DNA of 64,000 nt from Phosphoribacter sp037045055 (GTDB lineage: Bacteria; Actinomycetota; Actinomycetes; Actinomycetales; Dermatophilaceae). The translations under genes and the position numbers were made by a program. The stretch spans positions 682,001 to 746,000 of the forward strand of contig JBAOHJ010000003.1 in the NCBI GenBank assembly GCA_037045055.1. Reading direction: 5' to 3'. This document shows, piece by piece, positions 1-7,531 of this stretch; position 1 is the first letter of the stretch, and each line of letters starts with the position of its first letter. Under the pieces are notes generated by a model, which did not search any database, had not been told where the DNA came from, and worked only from the letters and a program-made list of their open reading frames with translations.

Positions 1-1149
1 GGCGCGGACCGCCGCGACCTACGGCGCCGCCGTGGCCACCCGGGTGGCCGCGGTGGGGTTCCTCCGTCAGGGCGAGCGGGTCACCGGCGTCCGGGCGCTG
101 GACAAGGTCACCGGACGCGAGTTCGAGGTGCACGCCCGCCAGATCGTCAACGCCACCGGCGTGTGGACCGACGACACGCAGGCGATGATCGGCGAGCGCG
201 GGCAGTTCCACGTGCGGGCGTCCAAAGGCATCCACCTGGTCGTGCCCCGCGACCGGATCCACTCCACCTCGGGGATCATCCTGCGCACCGCCACCTCGGT
301 CCTGTTCGTCATCCCCTGGGGTCGGCACTGGATCATCGGCACGACCGACACCGACTGGGCCCTGGACAAGGCGCACCCGGCGGCCACCTCGGCCGACATC
401 GCCTACCTGCTGGACAACGTCAACACCGTCCTCACCACGCACCTGACCCAGCAGGACGTCGAGGGCGTGTACGCCGGGCTGCGGCCGCTGCTGGCCGGCG
501 AGAGCGACCAGACCTCGGCGCTCTCGCGTGAGCACGTCGTCGCCCACCCGGCCCCGGGACTGGTCGTCGTCGCCGGAGGCAAGTACACGACCTACCGGGT
601 CATGGCCAAGGACGCCATCGACGAGGCGGCCCGGGCCCTCGGCGGGGACCTGCCGGCCAGCGTCACCGCGGAGATCCCGATGGTCGGCGCGGTCGGCTAC
701 CACGCGATGTGGAACGGCCGGACCCGCCTGGCCAGGCAGTCCGGCCTGCACGTCGAGCGGATCGAGAAGATGCTCATGCGCCACGGGGTGCTCACCACCG
801 AGATCCTCGACCTCGTCGCGGCGGACCCGGGGCTGGGCCAGCCGCTGCCCGGGGGGAGGACTACCTGCAGGCCGAGATCGTGTACGCCGCGTCGCACGAG
901 GGGGCCCGGCACCTCGACGACATCCTCGCGAGGCGGACCAGGCTGTCCATCGAGACGTGGGACCGCGCGGTCGGTGCGGCCCGACCCGCCGCCCGGCTGG
1001 TCGCACCGGTGCTCGGCTGGGACGCGGCGACGCAGGACGAGGAGGTCGCCCACTACGAGCAGCGGGTCGCCGCCGAGCGGATCTCGCAGACCATGCCCGA
1101 CGACGCCTCGGCCGACGCGGCCCGGCTGGCCGCCCCCGACCGCGGCTGA
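1..1149 (+). pseudogene. glpD: Glycerol-3-phosphate dehydrogenase, 5'-truncated by the window and frameshifted
   Basis: The FAD-dependent enzyme oxidises glycerol-3-phosphate to dihydroxyacetone phosphate at the membrane. The reading frame enters from the left edge (frame 2) and shows the family segments VNATGVWTDDT, SKGIHLVVPRD, WIIGTTDTDW and GGKYTTYRVMAKDA. At a run of six G's (851-856) the family sequence leaves this frame. It resumes one frame over with EDYLQAEIVYAASHEGARHL and DDILARRTRLSIETWD, the conserved C-terminal domain, and stops at 1149. One extra G would restore one continuous protein (PLPGG-EDYL). A single-base deletion in the G run, real or a sequencing error, is therefore the simplest reading. 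The original start lies outside the window. Confidence 0.85.
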
Positions 1150-1241
1150 GCGGCTCGCTGCGGCGCCTGGTCTCACCGAGCATCCCCCGGTCGGCCGGCG
1201 CAGGCGGCATCCCGGCGCGCCTGCCGTGGCACGATGACCCG

Positions 1242-2735
1242 GTGAGCGAGCAGCAGAAGCGGTCCGACAACCGCCCGCGTCCGACGACCGAGCAGTTCCG
1301 GGCCTTCGTCCGTCAGGGCTGGGCGCCGCGCGAGGTCGCGTCGACGCCGCGGGCCGCGGTCGCCCCGTATGCCGCCGCCCGCCGCGCCACGGTGTCCGAG
1401 CAGTTCCCCGTCCAGCGGCTGGTGATCCCGGCCGGCGGGCTGAAGATCCGCTCCAACGACTGCGACTACCCGTTCCGCGCGCACAGCGCGTTCGCCCACC
1501 TCACCGGCCAGGGCGCCGAAGCCGAGCCCGACTCGGTCCTTGTCCTGACGCCGCGGCCCGACGGTGGTCACGACGCGGTCCTGTACTTCCGACCGCTGGC
1601 CGGCCAGGACACCGAGGAGTTCTTCGCCGACACCCGGGTGGGCGAGTTCTGGGTGGGGGCCCGACCGACCCTCGCCGACGTCGAGGCAGCCCTGGGCATC
1701 CGGACCCGGCATGTCGAGGAGTTGCCCGACGCCCTGGCCAAGGACGCCGGGGTGGTGACCATCCGCGTGGTCCGCGACGCCGACCGCGACGTCGCCGCCC
1801 TCGTGGACCGGATCCGCGCCGAGGCCGGCCTCGCGGTCACCGACGCGACCGTCGAGGCGGACGACGAGCTGGCGGCATACCTGTCGGTGCTGCGGATGAC
1901 CAAGGACGACTGGGAGGTCCAGCAGCTGCGCGCGGCGATGGACGCCACGCTCGTGGGCTTCGAGGCGGTGATCGCCGCCCTGCCGCAGGCCACCGAGGGC
2001 GAGCGCGGCGAGCGGTGGGTCGAGGGGGTGTTCGGGCTGCACGCCCGCCACCGGGGCAATGGCATCGGTTACGACTCGATCTGCGCCGCGGCCGACCACG
2101 CCAACACGCTGCACTGGACGCGCAACACCGGCCCGGTGCGCCCGGGCGACCTCGTCCTGCTCGACGCCGGGGTCGAGGTCGAGAGCCTCTACACCGCCGA
2201 CATCACCCGCACCCTGCCCGTCGACGGCACCTTCACCGACGCGCAGCGCGAGATCTACGACGCCGTGTATGCCGCGCAGCAGGCCGGCCTGGACGCCATC
2301 CGGCCGGGCGCGCGGTTCGAGGACATCCACCGCGCGGCGATCCGCGTCATCGCCGAGCATCTGCACGCGTGGGGGGCGTTGCCCGAGGGCGTCGACGTGG
2401 CGGCCACCCTCGACGAGGACCACGGGCAGTACCACCGCCGGTGGATGGTCCACGGGACCAGTCACCACCTGGGTCTGGACGTCCACGACTGCGCCCTGGC
2501 CACCCGCGCGGAGTACCTCGACGGCCCGCTGCGCCCCGGGATGGTCCTCACCGTCGAGCCGGGGCTGTACTTCAAGGCCGACGACCTGCTGGCGCCCGAG
2601 CGCTTCCGGGGCCATGGCGTGCGGATCGAGGACGACGTGCTGGTCACCGAGACCGGTGCCGAGGTGCTCTCCGCGGCCTTCCCGCGCTCGAGCGCCGACG
2701 TCGAGGCATGGATCGCCGCCCTGCAGGGTCGCTGA
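1242..2735 (+). CDS. pepP: Xaa-Pro aminopeptidase (aminopeptidase P family)
   Basis: Cytosolic two-metal peptidase releasing N-terminal residues that precede proline; 497 residues. The N-terminal creatinase-like domain (roughly residues 40-220) is followed by a pita-bread catalytic domain. Candidate metal ligands are visible in DAGVEVESLYTADITRT (two Asp), HGTSHHLGLDVHD (His), TVEPGLYF (Glu) and GVRIEDDVLV (Glu). The frame stays open well upstream, but the family N-terminus and the GTG at 1242 (VSEQQKRSDNR) fit; the open sequence before it overlaps glpD in another frame. It lies 92 bases after glpD and probably has its own promoter. Confidence 0.92.
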   Translation: MSEQQKRSDNRPRPTTEQFRAFVRQGWAPREVASTPRAAVAPYAAARRATVSEQFPVQRLVIPAGGLKIRSNDCDYPFRAHSAFAHLTGQGAEAEPDSVLVLTPRPDGGHDAVLYFRPLAGQDTEEFFADTRVGEFWVGARPTLADVEAALGIRTRHVEELPDALAKDAGVVTIRVVRDADRDVAALVDRIRAEAGLAVTDATVEADDELAAYLSVLRMTKDDWEVQQLRAAMDATLVGFEAVIAALPQATEGERGERWVEGVFGLHARHRGNGIGYDSICAAADHANTLHWTRNTGPVRPGDLVLLDAGVEVESLYTADITRTLPVDGTFTDAQREIYDAVYAAQQAGLDAIRPGARFEDIHRAAIRVIAEHLHAWGALPEGVDVAATLDEDHGQYHRRWMVHGTSHHLGLDVHDCALATRAEYLDGPLRPGMVLTVEPGLYFKADDLLAPERFRGHGVRIEDDVLVTETGAEVLSAAFPRSSADVEAWIAALQGR

Positions 2736-2775
2736 CGGCGGGGCGGTCAGCGGGGCCGCCGGGGCGGGCACCCGG

Positions 2776-2794
2776 GCCGGCCGGGCGGGCCGGC
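2776..2794 (+). terminator. GC hairpin after the aminopeptidase gene
   Basis: GCCGGCC and GGCCGGC form a 7-base-pair stem around a 5-base loop, 41 bases beyond the pepP stop. There is no T tract, which is common in actinobacteria. The surrounding sequence is so GC-rich that chance stems are likely, so support is modest. Confidence 0.35.
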
Positions 2795-2960
2795 GGGGGC
2801 AGGCCGCCGTGGCGACACGCCGGGTGGGCCGGACCCGTCGGCTCCCGGTGTATCCGCAGCCGCGGCCGTAGCCTCTTTGTGGATATCCCGACGCACCCAG
2901 GTCGGCGTGATCTACCGTGGAACTCGTGGGGACAGGCCCTCGGGGGGTACCGCGGGCGTG

Positions 2961-3305
2961 ATGGGGGTTGTGGACATGGTCATGATGCAAGGCAGCGGAC
3001 GGGTCACCGCCGAGTGCGAGTGGTGCCACGCCGTCCCGTTCGGCCCTGGGGGGAGCCGGACCTGGCCGGACGACGCCACCGCGGTGCGCGCGCTCACCCA
3101 CGTCCACGGGTGGCAGGTCACCGATCGCGGCGTGATCTGCCCGGGCTGCGCCGCCCAACAGTCCTGCCAGTCCAGCGGGCACACCTTCGGCGAGTGGGCG
3201 AGCATGCCCGACACCGACCTCGTGGTCCGCCGGTGCCGCGCCTGCGACGCCCGGGACCACGCGCCGGCATACGTGCTCTCGCCCATCGGTCGGCACGTCG
3301 CCTGA
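2961..3305 (+). CDS. Small CxxC-containing hypothetical protein
   Basis: About 114 residues with four CxxC-type clusters: CEWC near the N-terminus, CPGC, a lone Cys in QSCQSSG, and CRACDARD. The spacing suggests a zinc-ribbon or other structural metal site; function is not recognised. Several in-frame starts exist (ATG 2961, GTG 2970, ATG 2976, 2982, 2985). The G-run at 2963-2967 could serve as ribosome binding site for the starts near 2970-2976, so the true protein may be a few residues shorter. It stands alone between pepP and a convergent stress-protein gene. The ordered Cys pairs support a real gene rather than a chance frame. Confidence 0.6.
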   Translation: MGVVDMVMMQGSGRVTAECEWCHAVPFGPGGSRTWPDDATAVRALTHVHGWQVTDRGVICPGCAAQQSCQSSGHTFGEWASMPDTDLVVRRCRACDARDHAPAYVLSPIGRHVA

Positions 3306-3340
3306 CCACGCCCACCCGGGCAGCCTGACCCTCTCGAGGC

Positions 3341-3377
3341 TCACCCCGACCCGGGCAACGTTCACCCCGACCCGGGC
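3341..3377. repeat. 16-base direct repeat (period 21)
   Basis: TCACCCCGACCCGGGC occurs at 3341-3356 and again at 3362-3377, in the gap between two convergent genes and just beyond the stop of the gene ending at 3393. A transcript crossing it would carry two copies. Confidence 0.7.
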
Positions 3378-3392
3378 CACCCCGGCCGGCGC

Positions 3393-3941
3393 TTACCCGG
3401 CGACGGGGTCCGCAGGCCCCAGCGGCTCGGTCGGCGGGTGCGCTCGGGCGAGGATGCCCGCCGTGGCCAGCAGCTCGCGGGCCTGCGCGGCGACCTTGTG
3501 CTCCACGAGGATCTCGAAACTGCCGGGCACGATCTGGCTCACCGAGGTGAAGTCGCGCCGACCCCGGGTCAGGGCGTAGCCGACCGCCGCCCAGACCATG
3601 CCGAACACCGCGCCGAAGAGCATCGTGGAGGTAACCAGCGGCAAGGGCGTGCTGCCACTGGAGAACAGCGACAGCACGACCCCGACGAACAGCCCCATCC
3701 ACAGCCCCGAGAGCGCCCCGCCGGCCAGCACCCGGCCCCAGGTCAGCCGGCCGGTGACCCGCTCCAGCTGCCGCAGCTCGGTGCCGACGATGAGGCAGTT
3801 CTGCACCGGGAACTGCGCGTCGGAGAGCGCGTCGACGGCCCGCTGGGCCTCGGGATAGCTCCCGAACGTCCCCACCGACATCGGGTAGTCGAGGGTGAGG
3901 GCGCCGAAGGGGGCGCGGACCGCTCGGGGCTGCATGCTCAT
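3393..3941 (-). CDS. Membrane protein of the general stress protein (17M/YflT-like) type
   Basis: 182 residues. The N-terminal part (MSVGTFGSYPEAQRAVDALSD...QNCLIVGTEL) matches the general-stress-protein 17M-like fold found in many actinobacterial membrane proteins. Two hydrophobic segments follow (around VLAGGALSGLWMGLFVGVVL and MLFGAVFGMVWAAVGYAL), then a short soluble tail rich in Ala and Pro. The start MSMQPR was chosen at 3941; a second Met two codons in is an alternative. Monocistronic, convergent with the CxxC gene. Biochemical role unknown; family assignment is from recalled sequence patterns. Confidence 0.7.
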   Translation of the reverse strand: MSMQPRAVRAPFGALTLDYPMSVGTFGSYPEAQRAVDALSDAQFPVQNCLIVGTELRQLERVTGRLTWGRVLAGGALSGLWMGLFVGVVLSLFSSGSTPLPLVTSTMLFGAVFGMVWAAVGYALTRGRRDFTSVSQIVPGSFEILVEHKVAAQARELLATAGILARAHPPTEPLGPADPVAG

Positions 3942-4006
3942 GCCCCCAGTCTCGCACCCGTTCGGGCTACCTCCCGAATCGAACGGACGCCGCGCCGCCG
4001 CGGCGG

Positions 4007-5206
4007 TCAGCCCTTGAGCTTGTACTCCTCCAGCAGCCGCCGGCCGATGATCATCTTCTGGATCTCGGCGGTGCCCTCCCCGATGAGCAGCATCGGGGCC
4101 TCCCGGTAGAGCCGCTCGATCTCGTACTCCTTGGAGTAGCCGTACCCGCCGTGGATCCGGAAGGACTGCTCGACGACGTCCGCGCAGTACTCCGCCGCGA
4201 GGTACTTCGCCATGCCGGCCTCGAGGTCGTTGCGGGCTCCCGAGTCCTTGATCCGGGCGGCCTTGACCATCATCTGGTGGCACGCCTCGACCTTGGTGCC
4301 CATGTCGGCCAGACGGAACAGGATCCCCTGGTGCTCGGCGATCTTCTTGCCGAAGGTCTCCCGCTGCTGGGCGTAGGCCACCCCGAGCTCGAAGGCCCGG
4401 CGGGCCACCCCGCAGGCCCGGGATGCGACGTTGACCCGGCCGACCTCGACGCCGTCCATCATCTGGTAGAAGCCCTTGCCGGGCGCCCCGCCGAGGATCT
4501 GCTCGGACGTGGTCCGGTAGCCGTCGAACACCAGCTCGGTGGTGTCGACGCCCTTGTACCCCATCTTGTCGATCTTGCCCGGCACGGTCAGCCCGGGCGC
4601 GGTCTCGCCGAAGCCGGCCTGCTTGTCCACGAGGAAGGTGGTGAGGTTGCGGTACACCGAGTCGGCACCGAGGTCGGTCTTGACGAGCACGGCGACGAGG
4701 TTGGACGAGCCACCGTTGGTCAGCCACATCTTCTGCCCGTTGATCGTCCACGTCTCGCCCTCGCCCTTGACCGCCTTGGTGGAGATGCGGGCGACGTCCG
4801 AGCCCAGGGCCGGCTCGCTCATCGAGAACGCCCCACGGATCTCGCCGGTGGCCATCTTCGGCAGGTACTTGGCCTTCTGCTCCGGCGTGCCGTGCTGCAC
4901 GAGCATGTAGGCGACGATGAAGTGGGTGTTGATGATGCCGCTGACGGACATCCACCCGCGGGCGATCTCCTCGACGGTGAGGGCATAGGTGAGCAGCGAC
5001 TCGCCGAGACCGCCGTACTCCTCGGGGATCATCAGCCCGAAGATGCCCATCTCCTTCATCCCGTCGACGATGTCCTGCGGGTACTCGTCGCGGTGCTCCA
5101 GCTCGGTGGCCACCGGGATGATCTGCTCGTCGACGAACTGGCGCACCAGGGCGAGCAGCTCGGTCTGCTCCTCGGTGAGGCCGGCGGTCTGCTGCAGTCG
5201 GGACAT
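4007..5206 (-). CDS. Acyl-CoA dehydrogenase
   Basis: FAD-dependent dehydrogenase introducing the alpha-beta double bond into acyl-CoA, passing electrons to ETF; 399 residues, a normal length. Seen are the N-terminal helical domain (IPEEYGGLGESLLTYALTVEEI), the FAD/substrate signature AFSMSEPALGSDVA with TWTINGQKMWLTNGG, the QRETFGKKIAEHQGI segment, and the C-terminal RIHGGYGYSKEYEIERLYRE followed by GEGTAEIQKMIIGR, which holds the likely catalytic Glu. A purine-rich stretch (GGTGGAGA) precedes the ATG at 5206. It stands alone with no ETF or thiolase partner nearby, so the chain length or branched substrate cannot be told. Confidence 0.93.
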   Translation of the reverse strand: MSRLQQTAGLTEEQTELLALVRQFVDEQIIPVATELEHRDEYPQDIVDGMKEMGIFGLMIPEEYGGLGESLLTYALTVEEIARGWMSVSGIINTHFIVAYMLVQHGTPEQKAKYLPKMATGEIRGAFSMSEPALGSDVARISTKAVKGEGETWTINGQKMWLTNGGSSNLVAVLVKTDLGADSVYRNLTTFLVDKQAGFGETAPGLTVPGKIDKMGYKGVDTTELVFDGYRTTSEQILGGAPGKGFYQMMDGVEVGRVNVASRACGVARRAFELGVAYAQQRETFGKKIAEHQGILFRLADMGTKVEACHQMMVKAARIKDSGARNDLEAGMAKYLAAEYCADVVEQSFRIHGGYGYSKEYEIERLYREAPMLLIGEGTAEIQKMIIGRRLLEEYKLKG

Positions 5207-5326
5207 GGGTTCTCCACCTCGTCGTGGTCGGGGTCGCCGGGCGGTCCGGGGCTACCTGCGAGTATGCCGCTCCGCCGTGCCGAGCGCTCCGGCGGCCCCC
5301 TGTGAACCGCCCCACCCGAGCGCCGC

Positions 5327-6712
5327 TCAGGCGAAGATCGGGCCGACCGCGGGGTATGCCGCGGTGAGCAGCCCGCGCACCGTGCCCAGGGCGGGGGTCG
5401 GGTCCGCGGCCGGGGACTGGAAGCCGGTGTCCAGGCGCATCGGCTTGCCCCACGCGGTGAGGTCCTCGACCGTGCCGCCCGGGCGGGCGCCGGAGAGGTT
5501 CTGGACCCAGTCGGCCCGCCCGTAGGTGATGTCCCCGCCGATGCACACCAGCTCGACCCACGACGGGTCGGCGAGGCAGACGTTCTCGTAGGGGTCCTCG
5601 TGGTGGCGCTCCAGGACGAGCAGGTCGGCGGGCCGGCCGGCGGCCAGCGACCCGAGGTGCTCGTCCAGCCCGGCGACCCGGGCGGCGACCGAGGTGACCA
5701 TGGCGACGAGGTCGGCGGCGGCGATCGGGTGGCCCTGCCGGGCCAGCTCGCGTCGGGCGACCTTCATCTCGGCGAGCAGGCTGGTGGAGCCGGACGGCAG
5801 CCAGTCGGCGCCCAGGGCCACCGGCATCCCGGCGTCGAGCGCCGCCCCGGCCAACGTGGTCTGGCCGTAGAGGCGCAGGTTGGACTGCGGCGACCAGACC
5901 AGCCGGCAGCCCGCCGCGGCGACCGTGCGCAGGTCCTCGGCGTTCAGGGCGCTGGCATGGATGAGGTTCGTCGCCGTCGTGGCGGCCCCGAGGTCGAGGA
6001 ACCGGCGCAGCTCGGCGGCGCTGCGCTCGTCGCCGCGCACTCCTTCGGCCAGGTGGAGGTAGAACGCGGTGACCTCCCCTTCGGCGATGCCCGCGAGGAT
6101 GGCCCGCAGCCTCGGGGCGTCTCGGGACGACGCGGAGGGCAGGTCGACCATGGCGCGCGCCCGGTGCGCACCGAAGGCCCACAGGTCCACGTTGCGCACC
6201 AGCGGCTCCCGGTTGGCCGAGCTGGCCCCCGAGGCCCCTTGGATGCCGGTGACCCCGCCGACGAGGGCCCGCACCTCGGCGTAGCGCAACTGGGTGCGGG
6301 CCGGGACCGCGGCCAGCAGGGCGTTCTGCGGGTCCCGGACGAGCTGGCGGTACGGGGTGCTGGCCCGCCAGCGGTACCGGTTGGCGTAGAACCGCGGGGG
6401 CTCCCACGCGGCGAAGACGTTGAACTCCGGGTGGCCGTGCAGGTCCAGCAGACCCGGCAGGATCACCCCGTCGGTCTCGTGGACCGGCACGGCGGTCGGC
6501 GCGGTCCGCGTCACGCTGTCGATCCGGCCGCCGGCCACCACGACGAACCCGCGCGACCATGCCGCGTCCGGCGTGAGCACGGCGCCGGCCAGGGCGAAGG
6601 GCGCCGGCGGCAGGGCGCGGGCGCGCCGGGCCGCCGGCGGACCCACCGGCTCGGTCACCCCACGGCGGTAGGCCCGGGCGAAGGCGCCCGGGTGCGTCAC
6701 TGGGCGGGCCAT
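5327..6712 (-). CDS. Amidohydrolase (metal-dependent hydrolase, deaminase-like)
   Basis: 461-residue TIM-barrel amidohydrolase. The HxH metal motif is in DLHGHPEFN (about residue 90), a later His in LIHASALN, and the metal/catalytic Asp in LGADWLPSGSTSLLAEM. The flanking beta-sandwich residues (VVVAGGRIDSV and SLAAGRPADLLVLE) are typical of the cytosine-deaminase/TRZ-ATZ/SsnA branch, which deaminates or hydrolyses nitrogen heterocycles; the substrate cannot be read from sequence. The start MARPVTH at 6712 lies 16 bases inside the upstream UDG-family gene, implying translational coupling. It is the last gene of the metacaspase unit. Confidence 0.85.
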   Translation of the reverse strand: MARPVTHPGAFARAYRRGVTEPVGPPAARRARALPPAPFALAGAVLTPDAAWSRGFVVVAGGRIDSVTRTAPTAVPVHETDGVILPGLLDLHGHPEFNVFAAWEPPRFYANRYRWRASTPYRQLVRDPQNALLAAVPARTQLRYAEVRALVGGVTGIQGASGASSANREPLVRNVDLWAFGAHRARAMVDLPSASSRDAPRLRAILAGIAEGEVTAFYLHLAEGVRGDERSAAELRRFLDLGAATTATNLIHASALNAEDLRTVAAAGCRLVWSPQSNLRLYGQTTLAGAALDAGMPVALGADWLPSGSTSLLAEMKVARRELARQGHPIAAADLVAMVTSVAARVAGLDEHLGSLAAGRPADLLVLERHHEDPYENVCLADPSWVELVCIGGDITYGRADWVQNLSGARPGGTVEDLTAWGKPMRLDTGFQSPAADPTPALGTVRGLLTAAYPAVGPIFA

Positions 6713-7524
6713 GTGCGGTACCCCCTCGGGACGACCACCTCGATGGTCGCTCGCTTGGTCTGGCGGTCGGCTCCGGTGCGCGACGCCCAGGCGGCCAGGT
6801 CGCGCCACCACGGCGGCGACCCGGGTGGCAGGTCGCGTTCGGGGATCTCCGCCACGTCGCCGGGGCGCCACCCGGCGGCATACGGCGTCGGGTCGACAGG
6901 CCCCTCGGGGGTGACCTGGGCGGCCAGCGCGGGCAGTCGGGTGTTCCAGTCGGCCAGCAGCCGCGCGGTGGTCTGCGCCAGCGGGGTGCCGGTGGCCCGG
7001 GCGGCACTCTCCGGGTAGGTCGGGTGGCGCACCGGTGCGTGGTGCAGGGCGGCGGCCGCGTCAGGCCGAGTGCCCGCCCACTGCCGGTATGCCGCCCCGG
7101 CCAGCTGCCCGAGGGTGAGCACCGCGGTGACCTCGGTGCCCATGAGCAGAGCGTCCAGCCACCGGTCGCGGTAGGCGGCGATGTCGGCGTCGTCGGCGTG
7201 GCGCTGCCCTCCGGCCTGGCCGTACACGCTGTAGAGGAACGTGTTGACCATGACGTAGGAGTCGGTGATGCCGATCTTGGCCAGCAGGCCCTGCACCCGC
7301 TGCCCGGCCTCCCCGACGAGGATCCGCCGGCAGATCGACTCGTGGGTCGCGGGGTCCTGCCCGAGGACCAGCACCCGGGCGGTGCCGTCGAGCCGTCCGC
7401 GGTGGAAGACCGGGCCCCACTCGGTGCGGAAGTCCGCCGCCGGGTAGACCTGCCCGTCGGGGTAGTGCGCGACGAGGGTGGCGAAGGGTTCGGCGGGGTA
7501 GCCGGGGCAGCTGTCGTGGCTCAC
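6697..7524 (-). CDS. Uracil-DNA glycosylase superfamily protein
   Basis: 275 residues. VLVLGQDPATHESICRR near residue 51 is the water-activating motif region (GQDP type) of the UDG superfamily. VMVNTFLYSVYGQ and LTLGQLAGAAYRQW match later core strands, and HHAPVRHPTYPE sits where the DNA-intercalating or catalytic His loop is expected. It is not a canonical Ung family 1 enzyme and could act on another lesion or modified base. GTG start at 7524, 7 bases downstream of the metacaspase stop; it overlaps the amidohydrolase. The C-terminal 80 residues (Trp- and Pro-rich) are not recognised. Confidence 0.8.
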   Translation of the reverse strand: MSHDSCPGYPAEPFATLVAHYPDGQVYPAADFRTEWGPVFHRGRLDGTARVLVLGQDPATHESICRRILVGEAGQRVQGLLAKIGITDSYVMVNTFLYSVYGQAGGQRHADDADIAAYRDRWLDALLMGTEVTAVLTLGQLAGAAYRQWAGTRPDAAAALHHAPVRHPTYPESAARATGTPLAQTTARLLADWNTRLPALAAQVTPEGPVDPTPYAAGWRPGDVAEIPERDLPPGSPPWWRDLAAWASRTGADRQTKRATIEVVVPRGYRTWPAQ

Positions 7525-7531
7525 GGCGCCC

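Noticed and set aside
1173..3380. A 735-residue minus-strand frame opposite pepP
   Set aside because: Composition is low-information Gly/Arg/Val/Asp and it is fully antisense to the well-supported aminopeptidase.
3393..7007. A 1,204-residue open frame on the minus strand
   Set aside because: Only its 3' end (182 residues) is the real stress-type gene; the rest is Pro/Arg/Ala-rich and antisense or out of frame to clear family genes, as expected at this GC content.
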